From Bradysia coprophila (taxonomy: Eukaryota > Arthropoda > Insecta > Diptera > Sciaridae), in the NCBI RefSeq assembly GCF_014529535.1, contig NW_023503555.1, positions 8,122,001 through 8,186,000 on the forward strand: 64,000 nt of DNA. Reading direction: 5' to 3'. A model generated the notes under the pieces. That model worked only from the letters and a program-made list of their open reading frames with translations. It ran no database searches and was not told where the DNA came from. How positions within the stretch are numbered: the first letter of the stretch is position 1; each line of letters opens with the position of its first letter. Below, one piece after another: positions 1 through 10,015 of this stretch. The translations under genes and the position numbers were made by a program.

Positions 1-308
1 GACTGATATGATAACGTCGGTAAATTCAGTCAATTAATTTACTAAATTACGTCATGATATGAGAAGATTTGTCATACTTGCGACGTGAATAACCTTATTT
101 TCTCCACTCAGCGGTGTTGACTCTTTCTCTAATGACAGTTCTGATGATTTTTTTTTATTTTCTCACCTCTTGTTCCCATGGGGTGAATAAGAGTTTTTTT
201 TTCTGTGCAACTGTCACCTTATTTTGGTTTTGAAAAAGGTGAAACAAATTGATTGAATTGTTTTGTGGATAAAAACGGTTATTCACGCCAATAAACGTAT
301 ACTCTACA

Positions 309-455
309 GGTATGGTCTATTGTCAAAATTTGTGTGGAGCTGAGGAAATTTAGATTTCATATAAACAAACTCACCTTTCAATGAAAATCCTTGGAAAGTG
401 ATTTATTTTTATATGAAATGGCTATTTCCTCCTGTTTGTATGGGCAGACCATACC
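309..455. mobile_element. Short palindromic MITE, family 1
   Basis: The ends are inverted repeats (GGTATGGTCT at the left, AGACCATACC at the right) around a centre with ACTCACCTTTCAATGAAAAT. A second copy of the same size lies at 13273-13418. Inverted termini, short length and no coding capacity fit a non-autonomous DNA transposon. I could not fix the target-site duplication. Confidence 0.7.
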
Positions 456-1128
456 TGGTTTGTACTTTGATTCACGCCACGCACTGATGGAAAATTATGC
501 ATTCTCAGGGATAAATATGAAATTCTAACTCAAGTGAATTGCACCTTTCGCTTCGCTCTGACCGCAAACTTTCGCTCTTGTTGGATTTTCCTATATTCTC
601 CCCTTTTTAAACAAATAACCATGGGTCAGAAATCTTACGTAGCATCCTAGCAATAGGTGATGGAATTTGTTTATGTACTGTCCGTTTGACAAGCGGATCG
701 CCACGGTTCAGCCGTGGGTTTTGAACATTTGTTTTTTACACGTTGGCACACATGCTCTTGTCAGATTCAAGATTCAAGATTGTTTTTACGAAGGTTACGC
801 TGATTATACTTTGTGAAAAAGGCCAATACCTTGCAAATATGTCACATCTTGGACAGAATTTGACACTGCAATATCTGCAACATGAAAAAACTAAATGTTC
901 GAAACCCACTGAAACCCCGTGCTTCCATCTACGTAATATACACATACTAGGTGAGCCAATCTTAATCTATGCTGGGAGAACATTTTGGATTTTGCAATTT
1001 CGGGAGAACATTTTTAATTTTTCCACACTAAATTTAAGATAATACCAAAATTGGGGACCAGTTCCATGCCAATTTACATGGAAGAACACTTGTAAGATTT
1101 CTAACCCGTATAAATATCCATTCCATAC
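456..1128. other. Non-coding: intron 2 of copy A gene
   Basis: This is mostly intronic sequence between the signal-peptide exon at 1129-1189 and a third exon that must lie left of the window. Positions 640-1120 have no counterpart in copy B and are an insertion or deletion difference. Open frames at 743-1042 and 736-945 overlap on opposite strands and show no recognisable domain. I see no gene here. Confidence 0.5.
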
Positions 1129-1817
1129 CTAATGTTAGATGAACTGACGCTAGCAGACATGCTATCAGGAATATCGTAAACGATGGATTCTGAAACGAAA
1201 ACAATGAATCTTTAAAGATCAACCCATCAAAGCTTCTCCAAACAAGTGATATCATTTCAGGTGACACATTTTGTGCCTGAACGCATACATTTTACCAAGG
1301 CTATCAACTCAAATCTAGTGATATTATAGGACGGACGAACACCACCACATAAAATACATTTAAACCGGTCGTATACAACGACAACACTCAAGTGTATCAA
1401 GTTCAAGTATGAAACTTGGTATGGAAGCTGTTGAGATTATAGTAAGCTCTAATGATACAAAAATTGCATCACTACCTACCAAACCAGTGTTGATGCTTGG
1501 TTACAATTAAGTGCTATAATATTGCTGAAAAAGAGCATTTTGTTTCTTCCATGTAATCGGATAGTCATCATCTATGGTTGTGAGAATATTACCCACTGAT
1601 TAACCGAAATTCTAATAGAAATACATTTAAGGCATGCACACACATTATAATCAATTTTCAAGTTAAGCTAGCACCTTAACCTTCATACTCTTTTGAAACG
1701 TTCAAATTTCAAGTCGTATAGAGAGAATTGAAGTGGTAAATTGAACGAAAATGGACTGGACGATCGATTTTTCTGTTTTCCACTGGTCAAAAATTCAAAT
1801 ATTTGGAGACTTACCAT
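1129..1817 (-). CDS. 5' exons of a second secreted EGF-like paralogue (partial at window edge)
   Basis: Only the first two coding exons are inside the window. Exon 1 ends at 1815 and its last three bases (1817-1815) are the ATG, followed at once by a GTAAGT donor. Exon 2 (1189-1129, 61 nt) has a TTTCAG acceptor and a TTAG/GTATGG donor, and encodes a hydrophobic stretch with IFLIACLLASVH, a signal-peptide core. Exon lengths, phases and sequence match the first two coding exons of the complete gene at 4687-7729. The remaining exons should lie just left of position 1. Whether this copy is functional cannot be judged from here. Confidence 0.7.
1190..1814. other. Intron 1 of copy A gene; no gene seen
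   Basis: This sequence separates the ATG-bearing exon from the signal-peptide exon and matches the intron at 6769-7726. The copy B intron contains a TTAA-flanked MITE (6993-7310). Here the equivalent point near 1385-1395 is an uninterrupted empty site. Confidence 0.6.
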
Positions 1818-2289
1818 ATTGTTCACTTGTCGTTATAACGTTACTTTGACTCTGACTTCGTACACCCAACCCGCACAGACTGCGAATTAAATATAAACTA
1901 ATCACAAATTGAATACTTCCACGAACAGGCAGAACCATGGACCGGTTTCTAAGGCCAGTTTATCGCATTTCTGCAAATCTACGAACTATATCTATTTGGT
2001 ATACACAGAAAGATGGTTCGATGTTCGGTGCAGCTATGATGGAATCACATAAAATATTGATTAATTCAGTCAACGACTTTTCTTCCTATCCCATTCGCTA
2101 ATAATTACCAAGGTTGTATAGTCGCTAATGATTTTTTTAACGACGCTACGGTAAAATTCAAAAAAAAATAATTTGTTCAAAGAAATTTTATTAGGTGTGG
2201 ATGACGTTGGAGAGCATAAGAGGTACCGGTACCTCATATTTCATTTTTGATGATATCTTTCCATAAGAATCCTTTTATAAAACAAGGCA

Positions 2290-3701
2290 TCAGAACAGTC
2301 GGAGCGTTTGCTGCGACTTAGCCCCGTACGACCCGTAATCCTATTTCGTCCGTAACCATAATACGCCCGGAACCCTAATACGTCTACAACCCTCTAATGC
2401 GTCTGTTACCAAAATGCAGGTCAAGTTGGGCATGATCAAATTTACTGAAAGTGTTCAATTTTAAAATTGCGCATAGCGCAATTACGAAAGCCCGTACGAA
2501 ATACCTCTCAAATAAAACCAACAATTTACGACATTATTTTAGAAACCCAAATTTTTTTGCTAACTTTCCATTGGGTATTCAATTACCTCTCAAATAAAAC
2601 AAAAATTAGCAAAATCGGATGATATTTACTCGATTTATGTGCAAAAAACACTTAGGGCCGAGTAGCGGCCTTAGTCCAAGGGCCCAAATTTAAAACTTTT
2701 TTTGCCACCATTCTATTCGGCATTCAATTATCTCTCAAATGAAACAAAAACTAGCAAAATCGGATTAGATTTACTCGATTTATGTGCAAAAAACACTTAG
2801 GGCCGAGTAGCGGCCTTAGTCCAAGGGACCAAATTTGAAACTTTTTTCGCCACCATTCTATTCGGCATTCAATTATCTCTCAAATGAAACAAAATCTAGC
2901 AAAATCGGATGAGATTTACTCGATTTATGTGCAAAAAACACTTAGGGCCGAGTAGCGGCCTTAGTCCAAGGGCCCAAATTTAAAACTTTTTTTGCCACCA
3001 TTCTATTCGGCATTCAATTATCTCTCAAATGAAACAAAAACTAGCAAAATCGGATGATATTTGCTCGATTTATGTGCAAAAAACACTTAGGGCCGAGTAG
3101 CGGCCTTAGTCCAAGGGCCCAAATTTGAAACTTTTTTCGACACGTTCTTTTCGGTATTCAATTACCTTCCATAAAAAAACTAAATCTAGCAAAATCGGAT
3201 GAGATTTACTCGATTTATGTGCAAAAAACACTTAGGGCCGAGTAACGACTTTTGAGCCCTCTCAACGAGCCCGCGTTGCATCTTACCCAAAAACAATGTT
3301 TAGCAACTTTGTTCTACTCGTCAATACCTTTCATTTGATATATCACAAGCAGCTATTGCGTGCGTATTTTGGTAGATATCGTCGAAAGACTGAAGAACAC
3401 CTATAGGGCCCTAGCTCTGGAAGGGCCGACCTTACCATGCCCATTTTCGAATTTGACCTTACTTTTGTCGATACCAATCGGGGAAAAAAAGAATTTTGAA
3501 AAAAGGTTGTGATTTACTCAAGCTAGAGGGGTCACAGACGGACGGACGGACGGATGGACGGACGGACGGACATTTTTTTTATTGCGGATTCGTAGTCTAT
3601 GAACATAACCAAATGCTTTGCCCTTACTGTCTGCTTCCAATTCGACGTGTTACAAACGGCATATTAATCTTATAAGCCCCCAGTACTTTGTACGGGGCTA
3701 A
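2290..3701. mobile_element. Helentron/HINE-like non-autonomous element, copy 1
   Basis: The element begins TCAGAACAGTCGGAGC and ends in CTAA. A subterminal inverted repeat is seen at 2318-2329 (TTAGCCCCGTAC) and 3690-3701 (GTACGGGGCTAA), with a small hairpin at the 3' end. Inside are a 145-bp tandem array and a GGAC-type microsatellite near 3530-3570. A second copy with the same ends is at 33785-34800. Asymmetric subterminal inverted repeats, internal tandem repeats and a 3' hairpin before CTRR are typical of Helentron-associated (DINE-1/HINE) elements. That assignment is inference; the repeat family itself is directly visible. Confidence 0.6.
2577..3246. repeat. Tandem array, 145-bp unit, about 4.6 copies
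   Basis: The string CTTAGGGCCGAGTA starts at 2651, 2796, 2941, 3086 and 3231, exactly 145 bases apart each time. Each unit also carries a motif like ATTCAATTATCTCTCAAATG and one like GATTTACTCGATTTATGTGC. Units are nearly identical in the middle and more diverged at the edges. The array lies wholly inside the HINE-like element. Confidence 0.95.
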
Positions 3702-4587
3702 AAATACGACCGCAATTCCGACCACGAATGTGGTAGCTTTCAATAGAAAATACATTTGGTTGTAGCAGTTTGACTGGCTCTGAGAAACGTGAGCAGTTTA
3801 CGAAAATTTCGTTAAACTGCTCACTTTTCTCAGTGCCGGTCAAACTGCTTCAACCAAATGTATTTTGTATTTTCTGTTGAAAGCTACCAAATTCGTAGTC
3901 GGAATTGCGGTCGTACATTTTTCAAAAAGGATTCTGATGGAAAGATATCATCAAAAGTAAACTAAAATCCAGTATTTTAAAAATCGGCCAAATTTATGCT
4001 TTTCAACAATGCATCGATGCCTCTTAAGCGTATGCCGCACACAATTAGATATTAATTAGAGTAAAAATCATCTTTTGAAGGTGACACTGCATACAAACTT
4101 TGAAATTATACCTTCTAGAAGGTCATTTTTTCGCGTTTTCCTTAAAAAATGGCCTTAGCCAACTTTTGATTTTGCATGAGTTTGCTGCAGACACTTAAGA
4201 ATGCTTTCTGCTCAACAAAAAGTACTACGTGAGAGAGCGTAAACAAGTAAACACTGTGTACTTTTTCTGTAAGTGGAAATTATAAGAATAAAGCTCTACT
4301 ACGTCATCTCACACCCCAAGGCTTTAGCCAACCGCTCTGCTTGTAAATTAAAACGTTATTTATTATGGCAATGATGACGTCATCTTTTGTTATAAGGCTC
4401 ATAATAAATTGGGGCTCGCAATCGACTGATTTAAAAATAAAATAAAAAATTCAATCTGAACAACTCTACCCTTAAGAGACATCGGTACTTAGCTAAAATT
4501 GTGGCCCAATTAATTAATCTGTTAAGTATAAATATTCGACATTCGAAATGAAAGAAATGACACAGTTCGACTGTTAATTCAAATTGC

Positions 4588-4593
4588 TTTATT
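4588..4593 (-). terminator. Poly(A) signal AATAAA of the EGF-like gene
   Basis: TTTATT on the plus strand reads AATAAA on the minus strand about 95 bases past the TGA stop at 4687. It is the first canonical signal downstream of the gene. Confidence 0.65.
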
Positions 4594-4686
4594 CAAACTA
4601 TGAGTAAATTGTAGATAATTGTAACGGCCAATCTCTCACTAAGAAAGACTGTCTTTTGTGTTGACATTCAAAGTGCATGCACCTCA

Positions 4687-7600
4687 TCACTCCACATAAT
4701 ATATAACGCCATCTCGGTAGCATCCACCGTAAGAGTGTCGATGGTATCCTGGTTTGCAATTGCAAATCGGTTGTTGATTCACAATTTGGCAATCAGCATG
4801 ACGCTCGACGCAATAATCGAGACATGGATCAACGCATTTATATCCATCACAAGCTTCGTCTGATGAACAGACATTGTTTGAAGAACACTCTGGACGAGAA
4901 TTTTTTGGACGGCACTTTGCTTGATGATTGAAAACAAAACATTCTTCGCTGGGGCTACAGTCGCCTGGGCAAGATTGAACACATTTGTTATTGAGACAGG
5001 TTTCATTCGCGGGACAATCGAATTTAGTTCCACATTCAGGATTACAGCCGGATTCAGGAAGTCGTCTAAAAGGTGCATACTGACATTGACAGAAAGCATG
5101 GCCCTTTAACTCGCGACAAAACTCATTATATCCTCGACATGGGTTCGGATCACAAGGATGCTCCGGATTGATTTCGCTATCATCGAGCCGGATTAATCCT
5201 GTAACAACACAATGTATTAAGTCAGGGTCAAGTTCCACTTTCTTGTCGAAATTTCAGCCTGAAAGATCTAATCTAACTGTCTCAAAGATCCATCATCACG
5301 GTCAGCTTCAGACAGTGTATAAAATGTATCACGAACAGGTTCGACAAGACATAATCAATGCACAATTAATGCACTTACCACCTGGTGCGACATCAGGATA
5401 GCACAAGAAGTTTGTACAACGTCCTTCGCTGCCACATTCATCGTTTGACTCGCACTCACGGTGACATCCAATCATTGGATTACCGACGTATTCATTAAGG
5501 CATGTGCATCTTGGAGCACTGCGAAGAACTTTGCATACTGTATTGTTGCCGCATGCGTTCGGTGGACATTCCTCTTCTACGAAAAATTTGACATTTTAAC
5601 TGTCCTTCTCCGGACACATGAAAACTGCTAGGAATCTCGCTCCGGTGTGATTCATAAAATTACATTTTGTTAGTCACAGTGCATCAAAAGCTGGCGTGAG
5701 ATTCCTTATTACCTTCCATATGAACTCGAATACACAAGACAGCGAAACAATTTCAAATCACAAACCTGGTTCCCTTTGCGTACATCTAAAAAATGGATTT
5801 CCCGTATAGTTGGGTAGACATTTGCAAATTGGATTGTGGTTGATTGTCTGAATAATACCAAAATTTTATCAGAAAACTTTTTGGCACAACTCACCATTCT
5901 TTTATGATACTGACTGCACATGCTGCGTTTTCGCCACATACGTCTAATAGGCAGGGCTCAACGCATCGACCTTTAATGCATGCTGAATGATTGTCACAAT
6001 CTGTATTTAATGAACATTCTTTTCCTTCGCTTTGCGCTACAATTACATTTTGTATTTCGATTGTGATTAGTACGAAAATGTCGGTAAATTCAGTCAATTA
6101 ATTTACTTAATTACGTCATGATTTATCATCCTTGCGACGTGAATAACCTTATTTTCTCCAATCAAATGCGGTGAGCAAGGCTGTGTACTTTGGGGAGGTC
6201 ACGCAGATGCAGATACTCGGGTTACACACCACGTTTCATACAAAGAATTCACCACGCAATACAAATTCAATTTTGGTGAAATTGTTTTCATGGAAAAGGT
6301 GTGTTCCAGCGTATCTAATAAAATGGCGATCTGTGTGACCTCCTCAAAGTATAGACTATTATGATCAGAGCGAGAAAACCGAAGACTAGTTAATTATAAC
6401 TTGACTTGGGGTACTTGGCGGTTAGAAGATAGCGTTTTATTGACGCTTTCTCTAATGACAGTTCAGGTGAGAAAATTTTTATTTTTTATTTTTTCTCGTT
6501 ACACTTGTCAATTTGTTTTGGCTTTGAAAATGGTGACACAAACTGATGTGTTTGTTTTGTGGATAAAAACCGTTATTCACGCCACGCACTGATGAAAAAT
6601 TATGCGTTCAGCTTGGGGAGAAATGGGAAATTTTTCTTCAAGCGAACTTTCGCTCTTCATGGACTTTTCTATTTTCTGTACTTGGTAAACAAATAACTAT
6701 TCCATACCTAATATTAGATGAAACGACGCTAGCAAACATGCTATCAGAAATATCGTCAATGATGGATTCTGAAACAATGAATCTTTAAAGATTAGTCCAT
6801 CAAAGTTCTTAAGAAAGAAATGTGACGCAAATCCTGCGCATCCTTCCAAAACAAGTGACATCATTTTAGGTGACACATTTTGTGCCTGAACGCAGAGCAG
6901 ACATTTTATCAAGGCTATCAACTCAAATCTAGTGATATTATAGGACGCACGAACACCATTTAAACCGGTAGTTATGTATATTACGACAACACTTAAGAGG
7001 CATCGGTGCTTTTCTGAAAATCATTAGGGCGATTTTTGAATACTGGATTTTAGTTTAATTTTGATGATAACTTTCCATCAGAATCATTTTCGAAAAAAAA
7101 CATGACCGCAATTCCGACCACGAATGTATGGTAGCTTTCAACAGAAAATACATTTGGTTGTAGCAGTTTGACCGGCTCTGAGAAGTTTAAGAAGTGAGGA
7201 GTTTAAGAAAATTTCTCAGAGCAGATTCTGATGGAAAGATATCATCAAAAATGAAATATGAGGCACACAAATGTAGGCTACAATTTTAGCTAAGTATCGG
7301 TGCCTCTTAAGTGTATCAAGTATGAAACTTGGTATGGAAGCTGTTGAGGTCATACTAAGCTCTAATGATACAAAAATTGCATCACTACCTGCGAAACCAG
7401 TATTAATACTTGGTTACGATTAAGTGCTATGATATTTCTGAAAAAGAGCTTTTTGCTTTTTCCATGTAACTACTCGGATAGTCATCATATATGGTTGTGA
7501 GAATATTACCCACTGATTAACTGAAATTCTAATAGAAATACATTTAAGGCTTGCACACACATTGAAATCAATTTTCAAGTTAAGCTAGCACCTTAACCTT

Positions 7601-7729
7601 CATAATCTTGTGATACGTTCATGTTTCAAGTCGTACAGAGAGTATTGACTTGGTAAATTGAACGAAAATGGACAATCGATTCATCTGTTTTCCACTGGTC
7701 AAAAATTCAAATATTCAGAAACTTACCAT
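4687..7729 (-). CDS. Secreted cysteine-rich EGF-like protein, 6 coding exons, 325 aa
   Basis: Model exons, 5' to 3': ATG 7729-7727; 6768-6708; 6036-5915; 5847-5766; 5576-5379; 5198-4687. The phases join without a stop to give 325 residues. Residues 1-22 form a signal peptide with a hydrophobic core (IFLIACLLASFH). The mature part is a series of cysteine-rich modules with motifs such as NHNPICKC, YTGNPFF, YVGNPMIGC and DPNPCRGYNEFC. These resemble the EGF modules of insect extracellular matrix proteins such as Dumpy, though the protein is far smaller. Exon 3 has two possible donors: GTGAGT after 5895 breaks the frame, while GTCAGT after 5915 keeps it and restores a standard EGF motif. No transmembrane segment is seen, so it is probably secreted. 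Its role is unknown. Confidence 0.75.
6993..7310. mobile_element. TTAA-flanked MITE inserted in intron 1
   Basis: TTAA at 6993-6996 and 7307-7310 flank inverted ends GAGGCATCGGTGC and GCACCGATGCCTC-like (right end CGGTGCCTC). The paralogous empty site in copy A near 1387-1394 reads ACACTCAAGTGT, so the target was a TTAA-like tetranucleotide. TTAA duplication is the hallmark of piggyBac-type insertion. The termini differ from canonical piggyBac ends, so the superfamily is inferred only from the target. Confidence 0.75.
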
Positions 7730-8119
7730 ATTGTTCACTTGTCGTTATAACGTTACTTTGACTCTGACTTCGTACACCCGACCCGCACAGACTGCGAATT
7801 AAATATAAACTAATCACAAATTGAATACTTCCACGAACAGGCAGAACCATGGACCGGTTTCCAAAGCCAGTTTATCGCATTTCTGCAAATCTACGAATTA
7901 TATCTATTTGGTATACACAGAAAGATTGTTCGATGTTCGGTGCAGCTATGATGGAATCACATAAAATATTGATTATAATTCAGTCAACGACTTTTCTTCC
8001 TATCCCAACCAAGGTTGTATAGTCGCTAATGATTTTTTTAACGACGCTACGGTAAAATTAAAAAAATAATAATAATTTGTTCAAAGAAATTTTATTAGGT
8101 GTGGATGACGTTGGAGAAC
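7730..8119. other. 5' UTR and upstream region of the EGF-like gene
   Basis: This block is conserved between the two paralogous segments (about 1818-2216 in copy A). It should hold the 5' UTR and promoter of the gene, because the ATG is the last codon of exon 1 at 7727-7729. I did not find a convincing TATA box or a defined transcription start. Confidence 0.4.
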
Positions 8120-8539
8120 TTAAGAGGCACCGGTACCGAGCTAAAATTGTAGCCCACATTTGTACGCCTCATATTTCATTTTTGATGATATCTTTCCATC
8201 AGAATCCTTTTTTCTTAATGTACGACCGCAATTCCAACCACGAATGTGGTAGCTTTCAACAGAAAATACATTTGGTTGTAGCAGTTTGACTGGCTCTGAG
8301 AAACGTGAGCAGTTTACGAAAATTTCGTTGAACTGCTCACTTTTCTCAGTGCCGGTCAAACTGCTTCAACCAAATGTATTTTGTATTTTCTGTTGAAAGC
8401 TTACGAATTCGTGGTCGGAATTGCGGTCGTACATTTTTCAAAAAGGATTCTGATGGAAAGTTATCAAAAGTAAACTAAAATCCAGTATTTAAAAATCGCC
8501 CAAATTTCTGTTTTTCAACAATGCATCGATGCCTCTTAA
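8120..8539. mobile_element. TTAA-flanked foldback MITE, uninterrupted copy
   Basis: TTAA stands at 8120-8123 and 8536-8539, with GAGGCACCGGTACC at the left end and GCATCGATGCCTC at the right. Almost the whole interior (about 8221-8434) folds back on itself, with CGACCGCAATTCC at one end and GGAATTGCGGTCG at the other. Confidence 0.8.
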
Positions 8540-9001
8540 GCGTATGCCGCACACAATTAGATATTAATTAGAGTAATAATCATCTATTGAAGGTGACACT
8601 GCATACAAACTTTGAAATTATACCTTCTAGAAGGTCATTTTTTCGCGTTTTCCTTAAAAAAATAGCCTTAGCCACCTTTTGATTTTGCATGAGTTTGCTG
8701 CAGACACATAAGAATGCTTTCTGCTCAGCAAAAAGTACTACATGAGAGAGCATAAACAAGTAAACGAAGCAAAAATTGAATAAATTCAATTTTGTCTCTC
8801 ACACGGAGTACTTTTTCGGTAAGTGGAAATTATAAGCATTAAGCTCTACAGCGTCATCTACACCCCAAGGCTTTAGCCGACCGCTCTGCTTGTAAATTGA
8901 AACGTTATTTCTTATGGCAATGATGACGTCATCTTTTGTTATCAGACTCGTTGGGGGCTCGTAATTGACTGATAAAAAAAATCGTCTGAACAACTCTACC
9001 C

Positions 9002-9300
9002 TTAAGAGGCATCGGTCCTTAGCTAAAATTGTAGCCTACATTTGCATGTCTCGTATTTCATTTTCGATGATTTTTGCATCAGAATCTTTATCGAAAAATA
9101 CACGACACGACCGCAATACGAGCACGACTGTGTTGTCTTTAAATAAAAATCGTCTTAGACCGGCTCAGAGAAACGTTAGCCATTTAACGAAATTTTCATA
9201 AACTGCTCAGTTTTCCCGGAGATGGTCAAACTTCTACAACCAAATTATTTTTTGTTGAAATCTAACACATTCGTGGTCTCGAAGCATCGATGCCTCTTAA
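9002..9300. mobile_element. TTAA-flanked MITE, diverged copy
   Basis: TTAA stands at 9002-9005 and 9297-9300, with inverted ends GAGGCATCGGTCC and GCATCGATGCCTC. The interior keeps recognisable pieces of the same hairpin (GACCGCAAT, GGCTCAGAGAAACG) but is more diverged. A broken relative of the left end is at 4472 in copy A. Confidence 0.75.
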
Positions 9301-10015
9301 CGTGAATTGCGAACCACTCCTTGATTGATGTCTAGCCTAAATGGCCTAAATGGAGGCTATGTATTTGCACACAAATTCGTATCGTATGTTGATTACGTCA
9401 TACGTTGCAGTAAACAAAGATAAGTACACCGAAAAATATACGTGAACGCGTCGTGAAAGAGAATACCGTGAATGGGGATGATTCAACGTTGCGTTGAACG
9501 TTGCGTTAGCTAAACCCTTCTCACTTTCCATTTTGAATTTTGGGCGCACATGTGGAATTTGGTCGGAAAAGGGGAATCGAAAACGGGTCTTTTTGGTGGA
9601 AAGGCGGTTCATAACCACTTAGCCATCGCGGCAGGCGCAGGTTAGACCATTCTGTGAATTTGGGCGATTCTTGAAGGTTTTTTTTAATTTTTGTATTTCC
9701 CTTTTTTTAATTTCTGAGCATTCTTTGGGATTTTCCGAACCAGTTCAGCCCTGCATCCCGTACCGTAAAAACTAACGGAGTATAAGAGATTTTCCGTCGA
9801 ACCGAAGCGTTCCAATTTATAACAACCCAAAACAACTGATATTCCAAGTGCGAAAGAATTCTGTGCCGAAAATGTGAGTCTTGTGACAATGGTGCCAGCA
9901 TAATGAAGTGTTTGTAAAAGTTTTTCGAGGGTTTTTAAGTAATTTTTATTTTCTATCACAAATATATTCAACCAAACAAAATCCATTCATTTAAACGAAA
10001 AGAACGTCGCACGAG
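9301..10015. other. Intergenic region downstream of TRAP1
   Basis: No gene is supported here. Open frames at 9346-9618 and 9684-9986 lack recognisable domains and overlap the SINE-like sequence and the TRAP1 3' flank. Confidence 0.4.
9545..9640 (-). mobile_element. tRNA-derived SINE-like head (A and B box)
   Basis: Read on the minus strand, the sequence begins GCCGCGATGGCTAAGTGG, which contains a pol III A-box-like TGGCTAAGTGG (9625-9615). TTTTCGATTCC follows about 40 bases later, resembling the B box GGTTCGANNCC. This is the arrangement of a tRNA or a tRNA-derived SINE. I cannot fold it into a full cloverleaf and see no clear tail, so it could be a degenerate tRNA or chance. Confidence 0.35.

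Larger units (their letters stand above)
2217..4027. mobile_element. TTAA-type foldback MITE, interrupted by a HINE-like insertion
   Basis: The ends read TAAGAGG...CCTCTTAA, as in the uninterrupted relative at 8120-8539. The core at about 3711-3916 is a long hairpin whose arms both carry CGACCGCAATTCCGACCAC or its complement. The element is split by a separate insertion at 2290-3701. The left TTAA has decayed to ATAA. Confidence 0.7.
1..4505. repeat. Segmental tandem duplication, copy A
   Basis: This stretch aligns colinearly with 6075-9035. Shared landmarks are the block at 13-60 against 6080-6120, the signal-peptide exon at 1129-1189 against 6708-6768, the ATG exon near 1815 against 7727, and the block 3710-4480 against 8220-8990. 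Copy A has an extra stretch of about 480 bp at roughly 640-1120 and a HINE-like insertion at 2290-3701. It lacks the MITE present at 6993-7310 in copy B. The duplicated unit carries the 5' half of a minus-strand gene, so the rest of the copy A gene should lie just left of the window. Confidence 0.85.
6075..9035. repeat. Segmental tandem duplication, copy B
   Basis: This is colinear with 1-4505 and contains the promoter side, the ATG exon and the signal-peptide exon of the complete EGF-like gene. It keeps a TTAA MITE at 6993-7310 that copy A lacks, and its hairpin MITE at 8120-8539 is uninterrupted. The two copies differ by scattered substitutions and small indels. Confidence 0.85.

Noticed and set aside
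743..1042. Open frame of 99 codons near the left edge
   Set aside because: It lies in intronic sequence missing from the paralogous copy, overlaps an antisense frame and has no recognisable domain.
2577..3246. Regularly spaced repeats that could suggest a CRISPR array
   Set aside because: The whole 145-bp unit is conserved, so there are no unique spacers. It is a tandem array inside a eukaryotic transposable element.
9346..9986. Minus-strand open frames between the MITE and TRAP1
   Set aside because: Low-complexity or SINE-like sequence without domains; they lie in the TRAP1 3' flank.
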